Below the pieces are notes generated by a model. That model did no database searches. It had not been told where the DNA came from and saw only the letters and a list, made by a program, of their open reading frames with translations. Source: Chitinophagales bacterium (lineage in GTDB: Bacteria; Bacteroidota; Bacteroidia; Chitinophagales; Chitinophagaceae). Taken from it: DNA of 10,874 bases. Below are positions 1-7,554 of the stretch, piece by piece. The stretch is from NCBI GenBank assembly GCA_025355935.1, contig JANXYS010000120.1, positions 1-10,874 on the forward strand, read 5' to 3'. Each line of letters opens with the position of its first letter. Position 1 is the stretch's first letter. The translations under genes and the position numbers were made by a program.

Positions 1-591
1 AAAATGCACCGGTGTATTTCGCAGGTCAAACGGAAAATGCCCTACAGTCTGAACTGTATCACTATGGAAGATTGCATCATATTTTTTACATAAAGCTCCA
101 ACTGCAGACAGGTCGAGTATATTCCCGATTTCATTGTTAGCATGCATTAATGTAACCAGCGTTTTTGAATCTGATTCGGACAGTAATTTTTCGAGATGCG
201 CCATATCCACGTGACCATCCGGGAGAATGTCAACATAACTAACCTCAACAAGGTCTTCTTCATCGAGATGTTTTACAGTGTGCGATACAGCATGATGTTC
301 TATTGCCGACGTTATGATATGTTTGCATCCAAGATCACGCACCGAAGAGAGAATTGCGGTGTTGCTGCTCTCTGTACCACCGCTGGTAAAAAATATCTCT
401 GCAGGATGTGCATTTAGCATAGTCGCAACTGATTTTCGTGCCTGCTCAATAGCAATTTTTGTTTCCCTTCCGTATGAATAAATCGATGAAGGATTTCCAA
501 ACTTTTCAGTGAGGTAAGGCATCATCGCGTCAAGCACGTCAGGGTCAAGACAAGTTGTTGCCGCATTATCAAAATAAATTTTATTCGCCAT
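1..591 (-). CDS. Cysteine desulfurase (NifS/IscS-like), N-terminal part, cut by the window edge
   Basis: PLP-dependent aminotransferase-fold enzyme that removes sulfur from cysteine and passes it on for Fe-S cluster or thio-cofactor synthesis in the cytosol. Reading the minus strand from the ATG at 589-591 gives 197 codons with no stop up to the edge. The protein begins MANKIYFDNAATT, the family's usual opening. SGGTES (residues 70-75) binds the PLP phosphate, EHHAV (98-102) holds the histidine that stacks on PLP, HANNEIG follows at about 152-158, and HSDTVQ (176-181) supplies the PLP-ring Asp178 and Gln181. These positions nearly match E. coli IscS numbering. The catalytic lysine and the mobile cysteine loop lie outside the window, so the exact subclass (IscS, NifS or SufS-like) is not settled. 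The start lies 16 bp after the glmM-like stop on the same strand, so the two are probably cotranscribed. Confidence 0.93.
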   Translation of the reverse strand, partial: MANKIYFDNAATTCLDPDVLDAMMPYLTEKFGNPSSIYSYGRETKIAIEQARKSVATMLNAHPAEIFFTSGGTESSNTAILSSVRDLGCKHIITSAIEHHAVSHTVKHLDEEDLVEVSYVDILPDGHVDMAHLEKLLSESDSKTLVTLMHANNEIGNILDLSAVGALCKKYDAIFHSDTVQTVGHFPFDLRNTPVHF

Positions 592-607
592 CTTCAGCTT
601 TTATATT

Positions 608-2002
608 TTAGCTAACTTCCTGTATGTCTTTCATCAGCCTGAGTGCAATATTGTTAGCTGTGTTTTCATGAGAGCTTTCTGCATAAATACGTATGATAGG
701 CTCAGTGTTACTTGTACGCAGATGCACCCAATCATTTTCAAATTCGATCTTCAAACCGTCCACAGTGTTGATTGGCTGATATTTATATTTTTCTTTGATG
801 GCGGAAAAGATCGTTTCTATATTGGTCCCTTCTTTCAACTGGATCTTATTTTTACTCATGCAGTAATCTGGATATGATTTACGAAGCTGGCCGATAGTTT
901 TGCGGGAATTTGCCAGGTGTGTTAAAAACAAGGCAATTCCAATCAGCGCATCCCTGCCATAATGAAGATCGGGCACAATAATTCCTCCGTTGCCTTCCCC
1001 ACCAATTACAGCATTAACTTCCTTCATTTTATTTACAACATTTACTTCTCCTACAGCACTTGAAAAATATTCACCGCCATGTTTGATAGTAATATCCTTT
1101 AAGGCCCGCGTCGACGACATATTGCTGACAGTATTTCCGGGCGTTTTACCAAGAATATAGTCTGCCACGGCAACAAGAGTGTATTCTTCTCCGAACATAG
1201 ATCCATCTTCACAAACGAAGCAAAGCCTGTCTACATCCGGATCGACAGCAATTCCGAGGGAGGCTTTTTTAGCTACTACTTCCCGGCTAAGTGCCGTAAG
1301 ATTCTCAGGAAGAGGTTCAGGGTTGTGGGCGAAGTTCCCAAAGTCATCAGCATTCAACATGCTGTATTTCTCAATCCCCAGTGCATCGAACAGCAAGGGT
1401 AAGGCCAGGGAACCCGTGCTGTTAACTGTGTCTGCTACTATCCTGAATTTCGCAGCCGTTATGGCCTCAACATCTACCAAAGGATGCGAGACTACGGCCT
1501 TTATATGTTCAGATAACGTAGAAGTATTTACAGATAAAGCTCCTAATTTTTCAACCGACGCAAAAGTAAAACTTTCATTGGCAGCTATTTCCAGGATCGT
1601 TTTTCCTTCATCACCACTGATAAATTCACCGTTGCGATTAAGCAGTTTTAAAGCGTTCCATTCCTTCGGGTTATGACTCGCTGTTAAAATAATGCCTCCG
1701 TCGGCCCGCAGGCTAACTACCGCCATCTCAACGGTAGGAGTAGTACTCATATCAGTATCAATGACATCGATGCCTAAACCATTAAGAGTAGCTATCACTA
1801 AAGCTTTAACCATTTCCCCACTAATACGGCCATCCCTGCCTATTACAACAATTGTCTTGTTAGTTGCAGAAGTTTCCCGCTGGCTAATGAGCCAGGATCC
1901 GTAGGCCGCGGTAAATTTCACAATATCCAGAGGGGTAAGATTGTCATTGGTTGTTCCACCAATTGTACCACGGATGCCGGATATACTTTTTATAAGAGAC
2001 AT
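608..2002 (-). CDS. glmM: Phosphoglucosamine mutase / phosphohexomutase
   Basis: Alpha-D-phosphohexomutase of 464 residues, full length for the family. GlmM converts glucosamine-6-phosphate to glucosamine-1-phosphate, on the way to UDP-GlcNAc for peptidoglycan and LPS. Visible signatures, in order, are: SGIRGT near the N terminus (sugar-phosphate mutase domain I); TASHNP with the phospho-acceptor Ser109; the Mg-binding loop DPDVDR (Asp254, 256, 258); GGEGNGG, the sugar-specificity loop; and RTSNTEP (429-435), the C-terminal phosphate-binding loop. The opening MSLIKSISGIRGT is typical of Bacteroidota proteins annotated as GlmM, but sequence alone does not fully exclude phosphomannomutase or phosphoglucomutase activity. 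The ATG at 2000-2002 is chosen because the conserved N terminus starts there and a -7 box lies about 22 bp upstream. The cysteine desulfurase gene follows after 16 bp. Confidence 0.88.
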   Translation of the reverse strand: MSLIKSISGIRGTIGGTTNDNLTPLDIVKFTAAYGSWLISQRETSATNKTIVVIGRDGRISGEMVKALVIATLNGLGIDVIDTDMSTTPTVEMAVVSLRADGGIILTASHNPKEWNALKLLNRNGEFISGDEGKTILEIAANESFTFASVEKLGALSVNTSTLSEHIKAVVSHPLVDVEAITAAKFRIVADTVNSTGSLALPLLFDALGIEKYSMLNADDFGNFAHNPEPLPENLTALSREVVAKKASLGIAVDPDVDRLCFVCEDGSMFGEEYTLVAVADYILGKTPGNTVSNMSSTRALKDITIKHGGEYFSSAVGEVNVVNKMKEVNAVIGGEGNGGIIVPDLHYGRDALIGIALFLTHLANSRKTIGQLRKSYPDYCMSKNKIQLKEGTNIETIFSAIKEKYKYQPINTVDGLKIEFENDWVHLRTSNTEPIIRIYAESSHENTANNIALRLMKDIQEVS

Positions 2003-2024
2003 TATTAAATCTGTTTAGGGATTG

Positions 2025-2032
2025 CAAATATA
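2025..2032 (-). promoter_or_regulatory. Bacteroidota -7 promoter box upstream of glmM
   Basis: The minus strand reads TATATTTG, an exact match to the Bacteroidota TAnnTTTG box. A TTT lies 19 bp further upstream where the -33 TTG is expected, so the -33 element is only partial. The box ends about 22 bp before the glmM ATG. Confidence 0.55.
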
Positions 2033-2118
2033 CGAAGATGACGCATGACGGAAATAAGAGACTGAGGTAAATGGGAGCCAGGCACCCAACGCTTTGGGGT
2101 TAATAATCGGGCGGCCTG

Positions 2119-2150
2119 TTGTATGGCATGATAGCAATCACTTAACTTTG
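2119..2150 (+). promoter_or_regulatory. Bacteroidota promoter (TTG / TAACTTTG) of the methyltransferase gene
   Basis: TTG at 2119-2121, a 21-bp spacer, then TAACTTTG at 2143-2150, an exact TAnnTTTG match. The ATG begins only 5 bp after the box. A transcript starting at the usual distance would therefore begin at or next to the start codon, which suggests a leaderless or nearly leaderless mRNA. The 2003-2155 gap holds this promoter and the divergent glmM promoter; I see nothing else in it. Confidence 0.55.
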
Positions 2151-2155
2151 CCGGT

Positions 2156-2899
2156 ATGCAACAACCCTGGTTTAAAAATTGGTTTAATTCTCCTTATTAT
2201 CATCAATTATACTTCCAACGCGATGAAACCGAGGCTGCTGCTTTTATCAATAAATTGATAGATTATTTGAAACCCAGCGAAGGAAGCTCTATGCTGGATG
2301 TTGCATGTGGTAAGGGCCGGCATTCTCTCCATTTAGCCAATAAAGGATATGATGTAACGGGGATTGACCTCAGTGAAGATAGCATTGCAGAGGCGTTGAG
2401 GAGCGAATCAGACCATCTCCATTTTTACCAGCATGATATGCGTTTGCCTTTTTGGATAAATTATTTTGGATACGCGTTTAACTTTTTTACCAGTTTCGGG
2501 TATTTTAGAACACAGCGCGAAAATGATAATGCGATTCGTACGATTTCGCAGGCACTTCGGCCGGGAGGAATTTTCGTTATGGATTATTTGAATGTTCATT
2601 ATGCCGAGGATCACCAGGTACATCGCTCTGATAAAGAAATTGATGACGTAGTTTTCCTGATAACCAAATGGTTTGACGAGACCCATTTTTACAAAAAAAT
2701 CGAAGTGGAAGATGAAAAGCTGAGTGAGCCATTAATTTACACCGAAAAGGTTGCTAAGTTCTCACTGGGCGACTTTACAGATATGTTCGCCTATCGTGGT
2801 CTGCAGATCAAAGAAGTTTTTGGGGATTATAATTTTAAGCATTATAATGTTAAAACGTCACCGCGCCTCATCATGATTGCCGAAAAAGTGCGGGTTTAA
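2156..2899 (+). CDS. Class I SAM-dependent methyltransferase
   Basis: Soluble 247-residue protein with a Rossmann-type methyltransferase core. Motif I, LDVACGKGRHS (about 46-56), binds SAM. GYDVTGIDLS (about 63-72) carries the acidic residue for the SAM ribose. FNFFTSFGYF (about 106-115) corresponds to motif IV, and LRPGGIFVMDYLN (about 134-146) to the post-motif strand. The substrate cannot be read from the sequence. The N terminus WFKNWFNSPYYHQLYF before the SAM fold looks like the usual opening of Bacteroidota members. The next in-frame Met (45) is inside motif I, so the ATG at 2156 is the only sensible start despite the lack of leader space. The gene is divergent from glmM and ends tail-to-tail in a 4-bp overlap with the LtaS-like gene. 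Confidence 0.9.
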   Translation: MQQPWFKNWFNSPYYHQLYFQRDETEAAAFINKLIDYLKPSEGSSMLDVACGKGRHSLHLANKGYDVTGIDLSEDSIAEALRSESDHLHFYQHDMRLPFWINYFGYAFNFFTSFGYFRTQRENDNAIRTISQALRPGGIFVMDYLNVHYAEDHQVHRSDKEIDDVVFLITKWFDETHFYKKIEVEDEKLSEPLIYTEKVAKFSLGDFTDMFAYRGLQIKEVFGDYNFKHYNVKTSPRLIMIAEKVRV

Positions 2900-4875
2900 T
2901 TTGCCCGGTGATTGTTGAACAGCATCCATCGCGCAGTCTCGTACATGGCTGAAGTTAGTTGAGAAAGTTCCTTTTTTACAGAATCCGCTTGATGTTTGTT
3001 TAATCTTAAGGTATCTGACTTTAGCGAAACCAGTTCCTCCTTCTGTATCCTTATATTTTTACGGTAAAAATAATCATCGTTTACAATCCCGATCCATCCC
3101 GGTGCATGATAAATAATGAATGCAGCATTCGTCTTCTTTCCAGGGTTTAACAGATCGCGGCCGAGTGTAGAATTTGTATATGGCTGCTGCAACATCCCGG
3201 CGATCGTTGGAAGTACATCAATCTGCGATACGGTTTCTGGCCTCTTCTGCGGTTGCAGCAAGGCCGGGGCATAAAACAACAACGGAATATGCTCATCGCT
3301 TAACCGCTGCTCTGTCCAGGCCTTTGGGTACACAGCAGCAGCGTTACCTTCAACGCCATGATCACCTAGAAAAACAAAAATGCTGTTATTAAAATATTTT
3401 TCTTTCCTGGCTGCCTCAATAAATTTCTTAAAACAGTAATCAGTATAAGCAAAGGCATTATATTCCTTTAAAGATTCGAACCCGTTTTTTTTAAGTTCCT
3501 CTTCCGGGATGATTTTTTGAATAAAATCACTGTCTTCATCCGGAATATTGAAGGGTCGGTGATTGTCCGCCGTTTGTATAATCGAGAAAAAAGGCTTCTG
3601 TTGTTTTGCCATTACTTTGTTAGCCTCGAGGAAAAGATTTTTGTCGCTGATCCCCCACACATTAATGCTTTTGGAGCTGTACTTTCCTTCTTCATAAATA
3701 TTTACGTCCTTGATATTTTTAATGAGGCCGCCAAAATTATTAAACTGGCTTCTTCCGCCAATAAAATAGAATTTGTTGTAGCCCTCAAAATCGTTGATAA
3801 TGCTACGCTGGTTGACACTTTCCTCATTCCGTGTTGCAAATTTGCTCAGTTGCACATCAGGTATACCGGTTAGTGTGGCAAACACTCCTCTTGCAGTGCC
3901 AAAGGTTGGCGAAAAGCACCGGTTGAAGAAAATCCCTTCTTTGGTTAGGCTTTCAAAATAGGGTGTCGCATTTAATACATTGCCGCTCATTGAACTTTTA
4001 TACATACTGAAGCTTTCACAAATTACCAGTATTATATTTGGCTGACTTTCCAGCGCAATGCTTGAAGGATGAATGAACCGGGTATACTTACTACTCCAAA
4101 CGCCACCCAGGTTTAAAAAGTTATTCATTACCGGAAAATATTCACGGGCCCGGGTATTATAATCGGGATCGCGGAAGCGCAGCGTTGTGAAAAAATTCTG
4201 GAGGGGATTAAGGGCCAGGTTACTCTTAAATTCATCATTAAGCTTGAACGCCCGGAAAAAATTTAACGGACTCGCAGTAAAAAATCCGTACATAAACCAG
4301 CAAAGAATCGCCAAAGCCGCCACATGCCACCGGCGCCGATAAGTAAACTTGTGAATATTTATATTCTTATCCTGTACATCAACATGTGTCCTTCTGAAGA
4401 TCCATATCATCATTAATACAGCTCCAACCAATCCAATTAAAATCCATATTATCGGGTAGCTCTGCCAAACCATTTTTAAACTTTCCCTGGGATCTTCTGC
4501 AAAAATTAGTGCATCTGCATTCAAACGTGCATTGATGTAAGAGAACTGTCCAAAATCGGCACCATAAAAAAATAGCACCAATAGTGTGATAATTCCGAGG
4601 TAAGCAGTCCAGAATTTCTTCGATTGCTGGCTATGAAACGGGGCCAGCTTGGGAAACAATGATAAAACTGCAATCGGAAACAAAATAAATGAAATCCACC
4701 TCAGATCATATTTCAGGCCCAGCCAGAACGATGGCCACAATTCCAGGTAAGGAATTATTTTCGGCTTAAAACAAATAACCGTGGCCACCCTGAAAGCAGT
4801 AAAAATAAAAAGGTATATAAAAAACAACTTCACGATCCACTGGATCGCTTTTGGCACCCGCCACTTTATAAGCAT
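2896..4875 (-). CDS. LtaS/OpgB-family membrane phosphotransferase (sulfatase fold), paralog A
   Basis: A 659-residue membrane protein with the LtaS layout: about five transmembrane helices (near 11-36, 60-75, 90-106, 142-160 and 186-203), then an extracytoplasmic alkaline-phosphatase/sulfatase-like domain from about 275. Members move phospho-head groups such as glycerol-phosphate from phospholipid to lipids or glycans, using a metal-bound Thr. By eye, the active site is complete: ICESF with Glu287 (metal), FGTARG with nucleophile Thr327, NHRPF with His439, and GDHG with Asp505-His506. The Glu-Thr-Asp/His spacing resembles S. aureus LtaS (255, 300, 475/476). Phe378 stands where paralog B has Trp378. 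Bacteroidota are Gram-negative and make no classical lipoteichoic acid, so the real product is unknown. It lies 69 bp downstream of paralog B with its own -7 box in the gap. Its stop overlaps the methyltransferase stop. Confidence 0.88.
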   Translation of the reverse strand: MLIKWRVPKAIQWIVKLFFIYLFIFTAFRVATVICFKPKIIPYLELWPSFWLGLKYDLRWISFILFPIAVLSLFPKLAPFHSQQSKKFWTAYLGIITLLVLFFYGADFGQFSYINARLNADALIFAEDPRESLKMVWQSYPIIWILIGLVGAVLMMIWIFRRTHVDVQDKNINIHKFTYRRRWHVAALAILCWFMYGFFTASPLNFFRAFKLNDEFKSNLALNPLQNFFTTLRFRDPDYNTRAREYFPVMNNFLNLGGVWSSKYTRFIHPSSIALESQPNIILVICESFSMYKSSMSGNVLNATPYFESLTKEGIFFNRCFSPTFGTARGVFATLTGIPDVQLSKFATRNEESVNQRSIINDFEGYNKFYFIGGRSQFNNFGGLIKNIKDVNIYEEGKYSSKSINVWGISDKNLFLEANKVMAKQQKPFFSIIQTADNHRPFNIPDEDSDFIQKIIPEEELKKNGFESLKEYNAFAYTDYCFKKFIEAARKEKYFNNSIFVFLGDHGVEGNAAAVYPKAWTEQRLSDEHIPLLFYAPALLQPQKRPETVSQIDVLPTIAGMLQQPYTNSTLGRDLLNPGKKTNAAFIIYHAPGWIGIVNDDYFYRKNIRIQKEELVSLKSDTLRLNKHQADSVKKELSQLTSAMYETARWMLFNNHRAN

Positions 4876-4911
4876 CGCTTGATATCCATTTACTTATAAT
4901 GAATGAATTTG

Positions 4912-4919
4912 CAAAGTTA
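4912..4919 (-). promoter_or_regulatory. Bacteroidota -7 box between the two LtaS-like genes
   Basis: The minus strand reads TAACTTTG, an exact TAnnTTTG match, ending about 36 bp before the ATG of paralog A. A TTT sits 17 bp upstream in the -33 position instead of TTG. This suggests paralog A can be transcribed independently of paralog B, in addition to read-through. Confidence 0.5.
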
Positions 4920-4944
4920 ACCGCTAACATTTTGTAAAATCATC

Positions 4945-6921
4945 TTAATTTTCTTTTTTGTTATTGAGCAAGAGGTATTTCGCAGTCTGATACCAGCCAT
5001 TAGCAAGTTCGCTCATCGTCTTTTTCGCACTGTCGTTTCTGACAGCTTCATTATTCCGTACGGAAACAAATTCCACCGTACCATTTTGGATATTTTGTGT
5101 ATAGTAGTAATCGTTGCTAACCAGACCAATGTTCCGGATGTCCGGATCCGCGATGAATGCATAATGTGGAACCCTTGTGGTAGTATCCAAAAGATTACGG
5201 CCAAAGCTGCTGTTAACGTACGGTTGTTTGGTAAGATTTGCCACTGTAGGCAAGATGTCAAGTTGAGAGCAAACATCGTTAATCCGCCTTGCAGGCAACC
5301 TGCCCGGCGAATAAAATAATAATGGTACATGTTCCGCCAGTATGCCTTGCTTGGTAAAGCTCCTGGGGAACATATCGCCGGCATCACCGCGTAAACCATG
5401 ATCTCCTACAAACACGAAAATGGTATTCTTGAAAAATTTCTCCCGTGCAGCTGCCTCCATGAATTTCTGGAAACAAAAATCGGTGTAGCGAAATGCATTT
5501 AATTGCCCATTGTCATCAAAACCATATTTTTTTAATGTATCAGCGGAATAACTTACAATCTTAAATTCTCCCCGATCTTCAGCGGGGATCGTATATGGCC
5601 TGTGATTATCGGAAGTTTGGATAATGCTAAAGAATGGCTTGTTCTGCTCCCCCAAAATCCTGGCCGATTCCAGGAAAAGATTTTTATCACTGATGCCCCA
5701 TACATCTACTTTTTTTGCCTTAAAATCATCTTCCTCATAAATCCTCAATCCGTCAATATTATTTGTGAGCAAGCCTCTTATATTAGCCCATGTAGTACTC
5801 CCGCCCAGGAAGTAAAATTTATCGTAAGATTTGAAATCATTTATAATGGTATGCTGATTAACTGCGGCAGGGTTCCGGCTGGCCGTCTTAGGATCTTCCA
5901 CATCAGGTATACCTGTGATTACAGCCCACACCCCGCGCGCAGTACCAAAAGCAGGTGTAAAACACCGCTCAAAGAAAATACCGTTATTACATAACCGGTT
6001 AAAATAAGGCGTAGGATCGAGTTTATTTCCAAACATTGAACTCTTGTAGGCACTGAAGCTTTCGCATATTACTACCACAACATTAGTTTTTTCAACAAAC
6101 GTGTCTTGGAAGGAAGTGAGCCTTTTAAAATTGAGCGGCTGACGATTTTCCGGTGGCACTCCCAGGTAGGCAGCCATTACCGGGTAAGCCGCTTTGACTT
6201 TCACTATATCAAATCCAGACTTTCGAAACGTGAGGCTACTAAAGAAACTTTGGAAAGGGTTAAGGGCTGTACTGGCTTTAAAATCGTCGCCGAAAGCAAA
6301 CGCATCACTCCATCGCAATGGGTACTGGCCAATCTTTCCGAAAATAGCTAAGGCAAATACAAGGACTGTAAAGCTGTACATAATCGTGTTACCGCGTTTA
6401 CTTTTTAAGATTGTAGCTTCTTCAGTTAAACTTTTAATTCGCTTTTTAAGAAAATAGGTAGAGATGAAAATGAGTACAATAAGCCAAAGAAATATTTTCA
6501 CCAGCGGATAGGTTTGCCACATCATGCGGGCGGAGATTGCCGCGTCCTGAGCAAAGTTTAAAACGGAAGCGTTGAGGCGTTGTTTCAAATAATCATAGTG
6601 ATAAAAATCGCCAGCATAAAAGATCAGTACTATTAAAAATACCAGGGCGAGCATAATCACCCACGCGTTGCGGCATGCCGTATTTCTGAAAGGAGAAAGA
6701 AAACGAAAAGCTCCAAAAACTAATAACAGTATACCTAAAATTGAAACTATCCGTGCATCATATCGTAGCCCCAGAAGAAACGCTGACCCGGTAAAGGGCC
6801 TGTCGGAAGGGCGGTAGTGAAAGAAGAAAAAGAACCGGTAAAATGTCATTAGCAGCAGAACAACTAATATGACCGAAAATGTAAAACGCAACAACCGGGG
6901 CACGCGCTGGAACATACTCAT
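4945..6921 (-). CDS. LtaS/OpgB-family membrane phosphotransferase (sulfatase fold), paralog B
   Basis: A 658-residue tandem paralog of the gene at 2896-4875, with the same plan: about five membrane helices (near 9-32, 54-72, 85-105, 139-157 and 176-195), then a sulfatase-like catalytic domain. Catalytic positions coincide almost exactly with paralog A: Glu287 in ICESF, Thr327 in FGTARG, His440 in NHRPY, and Asp507-His508 in GDHG. The block VWGISDKNLFLE is identical in both proteins. It differs in having Trp378 (STTWANIRG) where A has Phe. That Trp lies 51 residues after the nucleophile, close to the LtaS Thr300-Trp354 spacing. The start ATG-AGT-ATG gives Met1 and Met3; I kept Met1 but Met3 is equally possible. 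The likely role is transfer of a phospho-head group on the periplasmic side of the inner membrane; substrate unknown. The gene is divergent from the PAP2 gene. Confidence 0.88.
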   Translation of the reverse strand: MSMFQRVPRLLRFTFSVILVVLLLMTFYRFFFFFHYRPSDRPFTGSAFLLGLRYDARIVSILGILLLVFGAFRFLSPFRNTACRNAWVIMLALVFLIVLIFYAGDFYHYDYLKQRLNASVLNFAQDAAISARMMWQTYPLVKIFLWLIVLIFISTYFLKKRIKSLTEEATILKSKRGNTIMYSFTVLVFALAIFGKIGQYPLRWSDAFAFGDDFKASTALNPFQSFFSSLTFRKSGFDIVKVKAAYPVMAAYLGVPPENRQPLNFKRLTSFQDTFVEKTNVVVVICESFSAYKSSMFGNKLDPTPYFNRLCNNGIFFERCFTPAFGTARGVWAVITGIPDVEDPKTASRNPAAVNQHTIINDFKSYDKFYFLGGSTTWANIRGLLTNNIDGLRIYEEDDFKAKKVDVWGISDKNLFLESARILGEQNKPFFSIIQTSDNHRPYTIPAEDRGEFKIVSYSADTLKKYGFDDNGQLNAFRYTDFCFQKFMEAAAREKFFKNTIFVFVGDHGLRGDAGDMFPRSFTKQGILAEHVPLLFYSPGRLPARRINDVCSQLDILPTVANLTKQPYVNSSFGRNLLDTTTRVPHYAFIADPDIRNIGLVSNDYYYTQNIQNGTVEFVSVRNNEAVRNDSAKKTMSELANGWYQTAKYLLLNNKKEN

Positions 6922-6943
6922 GAAACTTTATTTAATCTGTCGG

Positions 6944-6970
6944 CTAAATTACTTTATTTAAATTTGACAA
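6944..6970 (-). promoter_or_regulatory. Probable promoter of LtaS-like paralog B
   Basis: On the minus strand: TTG (6970-6968), a 16-bp spacer, then TAATTTAG (6951-6944), one mismatch from TAnnTTTG. It ends about 22 bp before the ATG. It overlaps the PAP2 promoter on the other strand. The mismatch and slightly short spacer make it a weak call. Confidence 0.35.
6959..6966 (+). promoter_or_regulatory. Bacteroidota -7 box of the PAP2/CNNM operon
   Basis: TAAATTTG is an exact TAnnTTTG match, ending 16 bp before the PAP2 ATG. I see no convincing TTG at the -33 distance. The box lies between the -33 and -7 elements proposed for the divergent paralog B gene. Confidence 0.45.
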
Positions 6971-6982
6971 TATTCTTAAACC

Positions 6983-7546
6983 ATGTATAGCATTATCAGG
7001 GTCGACAGGGAATTATTTAAACTCATTAATCAAACCTGGCAGAACTCAATTTTTGACCAGGTCTTTCCATTGATCCGCAATTCTATCTTTTGGATACCGC
7101 TCTATCTTTTCCTGCTGCTCTTTCTTATAATAAATCACAAGAAGAATATATTTTGGTGGATTATTTTTGCAGCAAGTACGGCCATTCTCACTGATTTCGT
7201 AAGCAGTAAACTTATTAAGGAAAACATTATGCGCCTGCGCCCCTGCAATGACCCCACACTCGCAGACAGTATGCGTTTTTTGCTGAATTACCGTCCGCAA
7301 AGTTCAAGTTTCACCTCTTCTCACGCAGCAACTCACTTCGCACTTGCAGTATTTTTTTACCTGACTCTCAGGAATATTATTGGAAGATGGGCATTATTGT
7401 TCTTTCTTTGGGCGTTTTTAATTGTATACGCGCAAGTCTATGTTGGCGTTCATTTCCCTCTGGATGTGTTTTGCGGAGCTATTATTGGTACGGGTATTGG
7501 TTACTTCACCTCTTATACATTTAATAAAAAACATTTGTTGGCTTAA
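6983..7546 (+). CDS. PAP2-family membrane phosphatase with variant motifs
   Basis: A 187-residue integral membrane protein with about five to six hydrophobic helices. The family removes phosphate from lipid phosphates such as phosphatidic acid, phosphatidylglycerol-phosphate or undecaprenyl diphosphate, with the active site on the outer face of the membrane. The three PAP2 motifs are recognisable: Lys79 to Arg86-Pro87 (KENIMRLRP, the KX6RP motif), TSSH with His114 in place of the usual PSGH, and AQVYVGVHFPLD with His157 and Asp161 in place of SRX5HX3D. Gln151 thus replaces the usual phosphate-binding Arg. The catalytic histidines and Asp are kept, so it is probably active, but the substrate is open. 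It is followed 8 bp later by the CNNM gene and divergent from two LtaS-like genes. By-products of those enzymes, such as diacylglycerol or lipid phosphates, might be linked to it; that is inference. Confidence 0.87.
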   Translation: MYSIIRVDRELFKLINQTWQNSIFDQVFPLIRNSIFWIPLYLFLLLFLIINHKKNIFWWIIFAASTAILTDFVSSKLIKENIMRLRPCNDPTLADSMRFLLNYRPQSSSFTSSHAATHFALAVFFYLTLRNIIGRWALLFFLWAFLIVYAQVYVGVHFPLDVFCGAIIGTGIGYFTSYTFNKKHLLA

Positions 7547-7554
7547 TTAATATT

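Noticed and set aside
196..417. A 73-codon open frame on the plus strand
   Set aside because: It is antisense to the cysteine desulfurase, whose conserved motifs are clear on the minus strand.
1179..1676. A 165-codon open frame on the plus strand
   Set aside because: It is an antisense shadow of the glmM-like gene, low in complexity and without motif or promoter.
2041..2142. Search for a small RNA, riboswitch or palindromic operator in the glmM/methyltransferase gap
   Set aside because: Only a 5-bp CAGGC/GCCTG pair with a long spacer is seen; nothing beyond the two promoters is supportable.
5013..5399. A 128-codon open frame on the minus strand
   Set aside because: It lies wholly inside LtaS-like paralog B in another frame, whose frame carries the GDHG catalytic motif; no recognisable domain.
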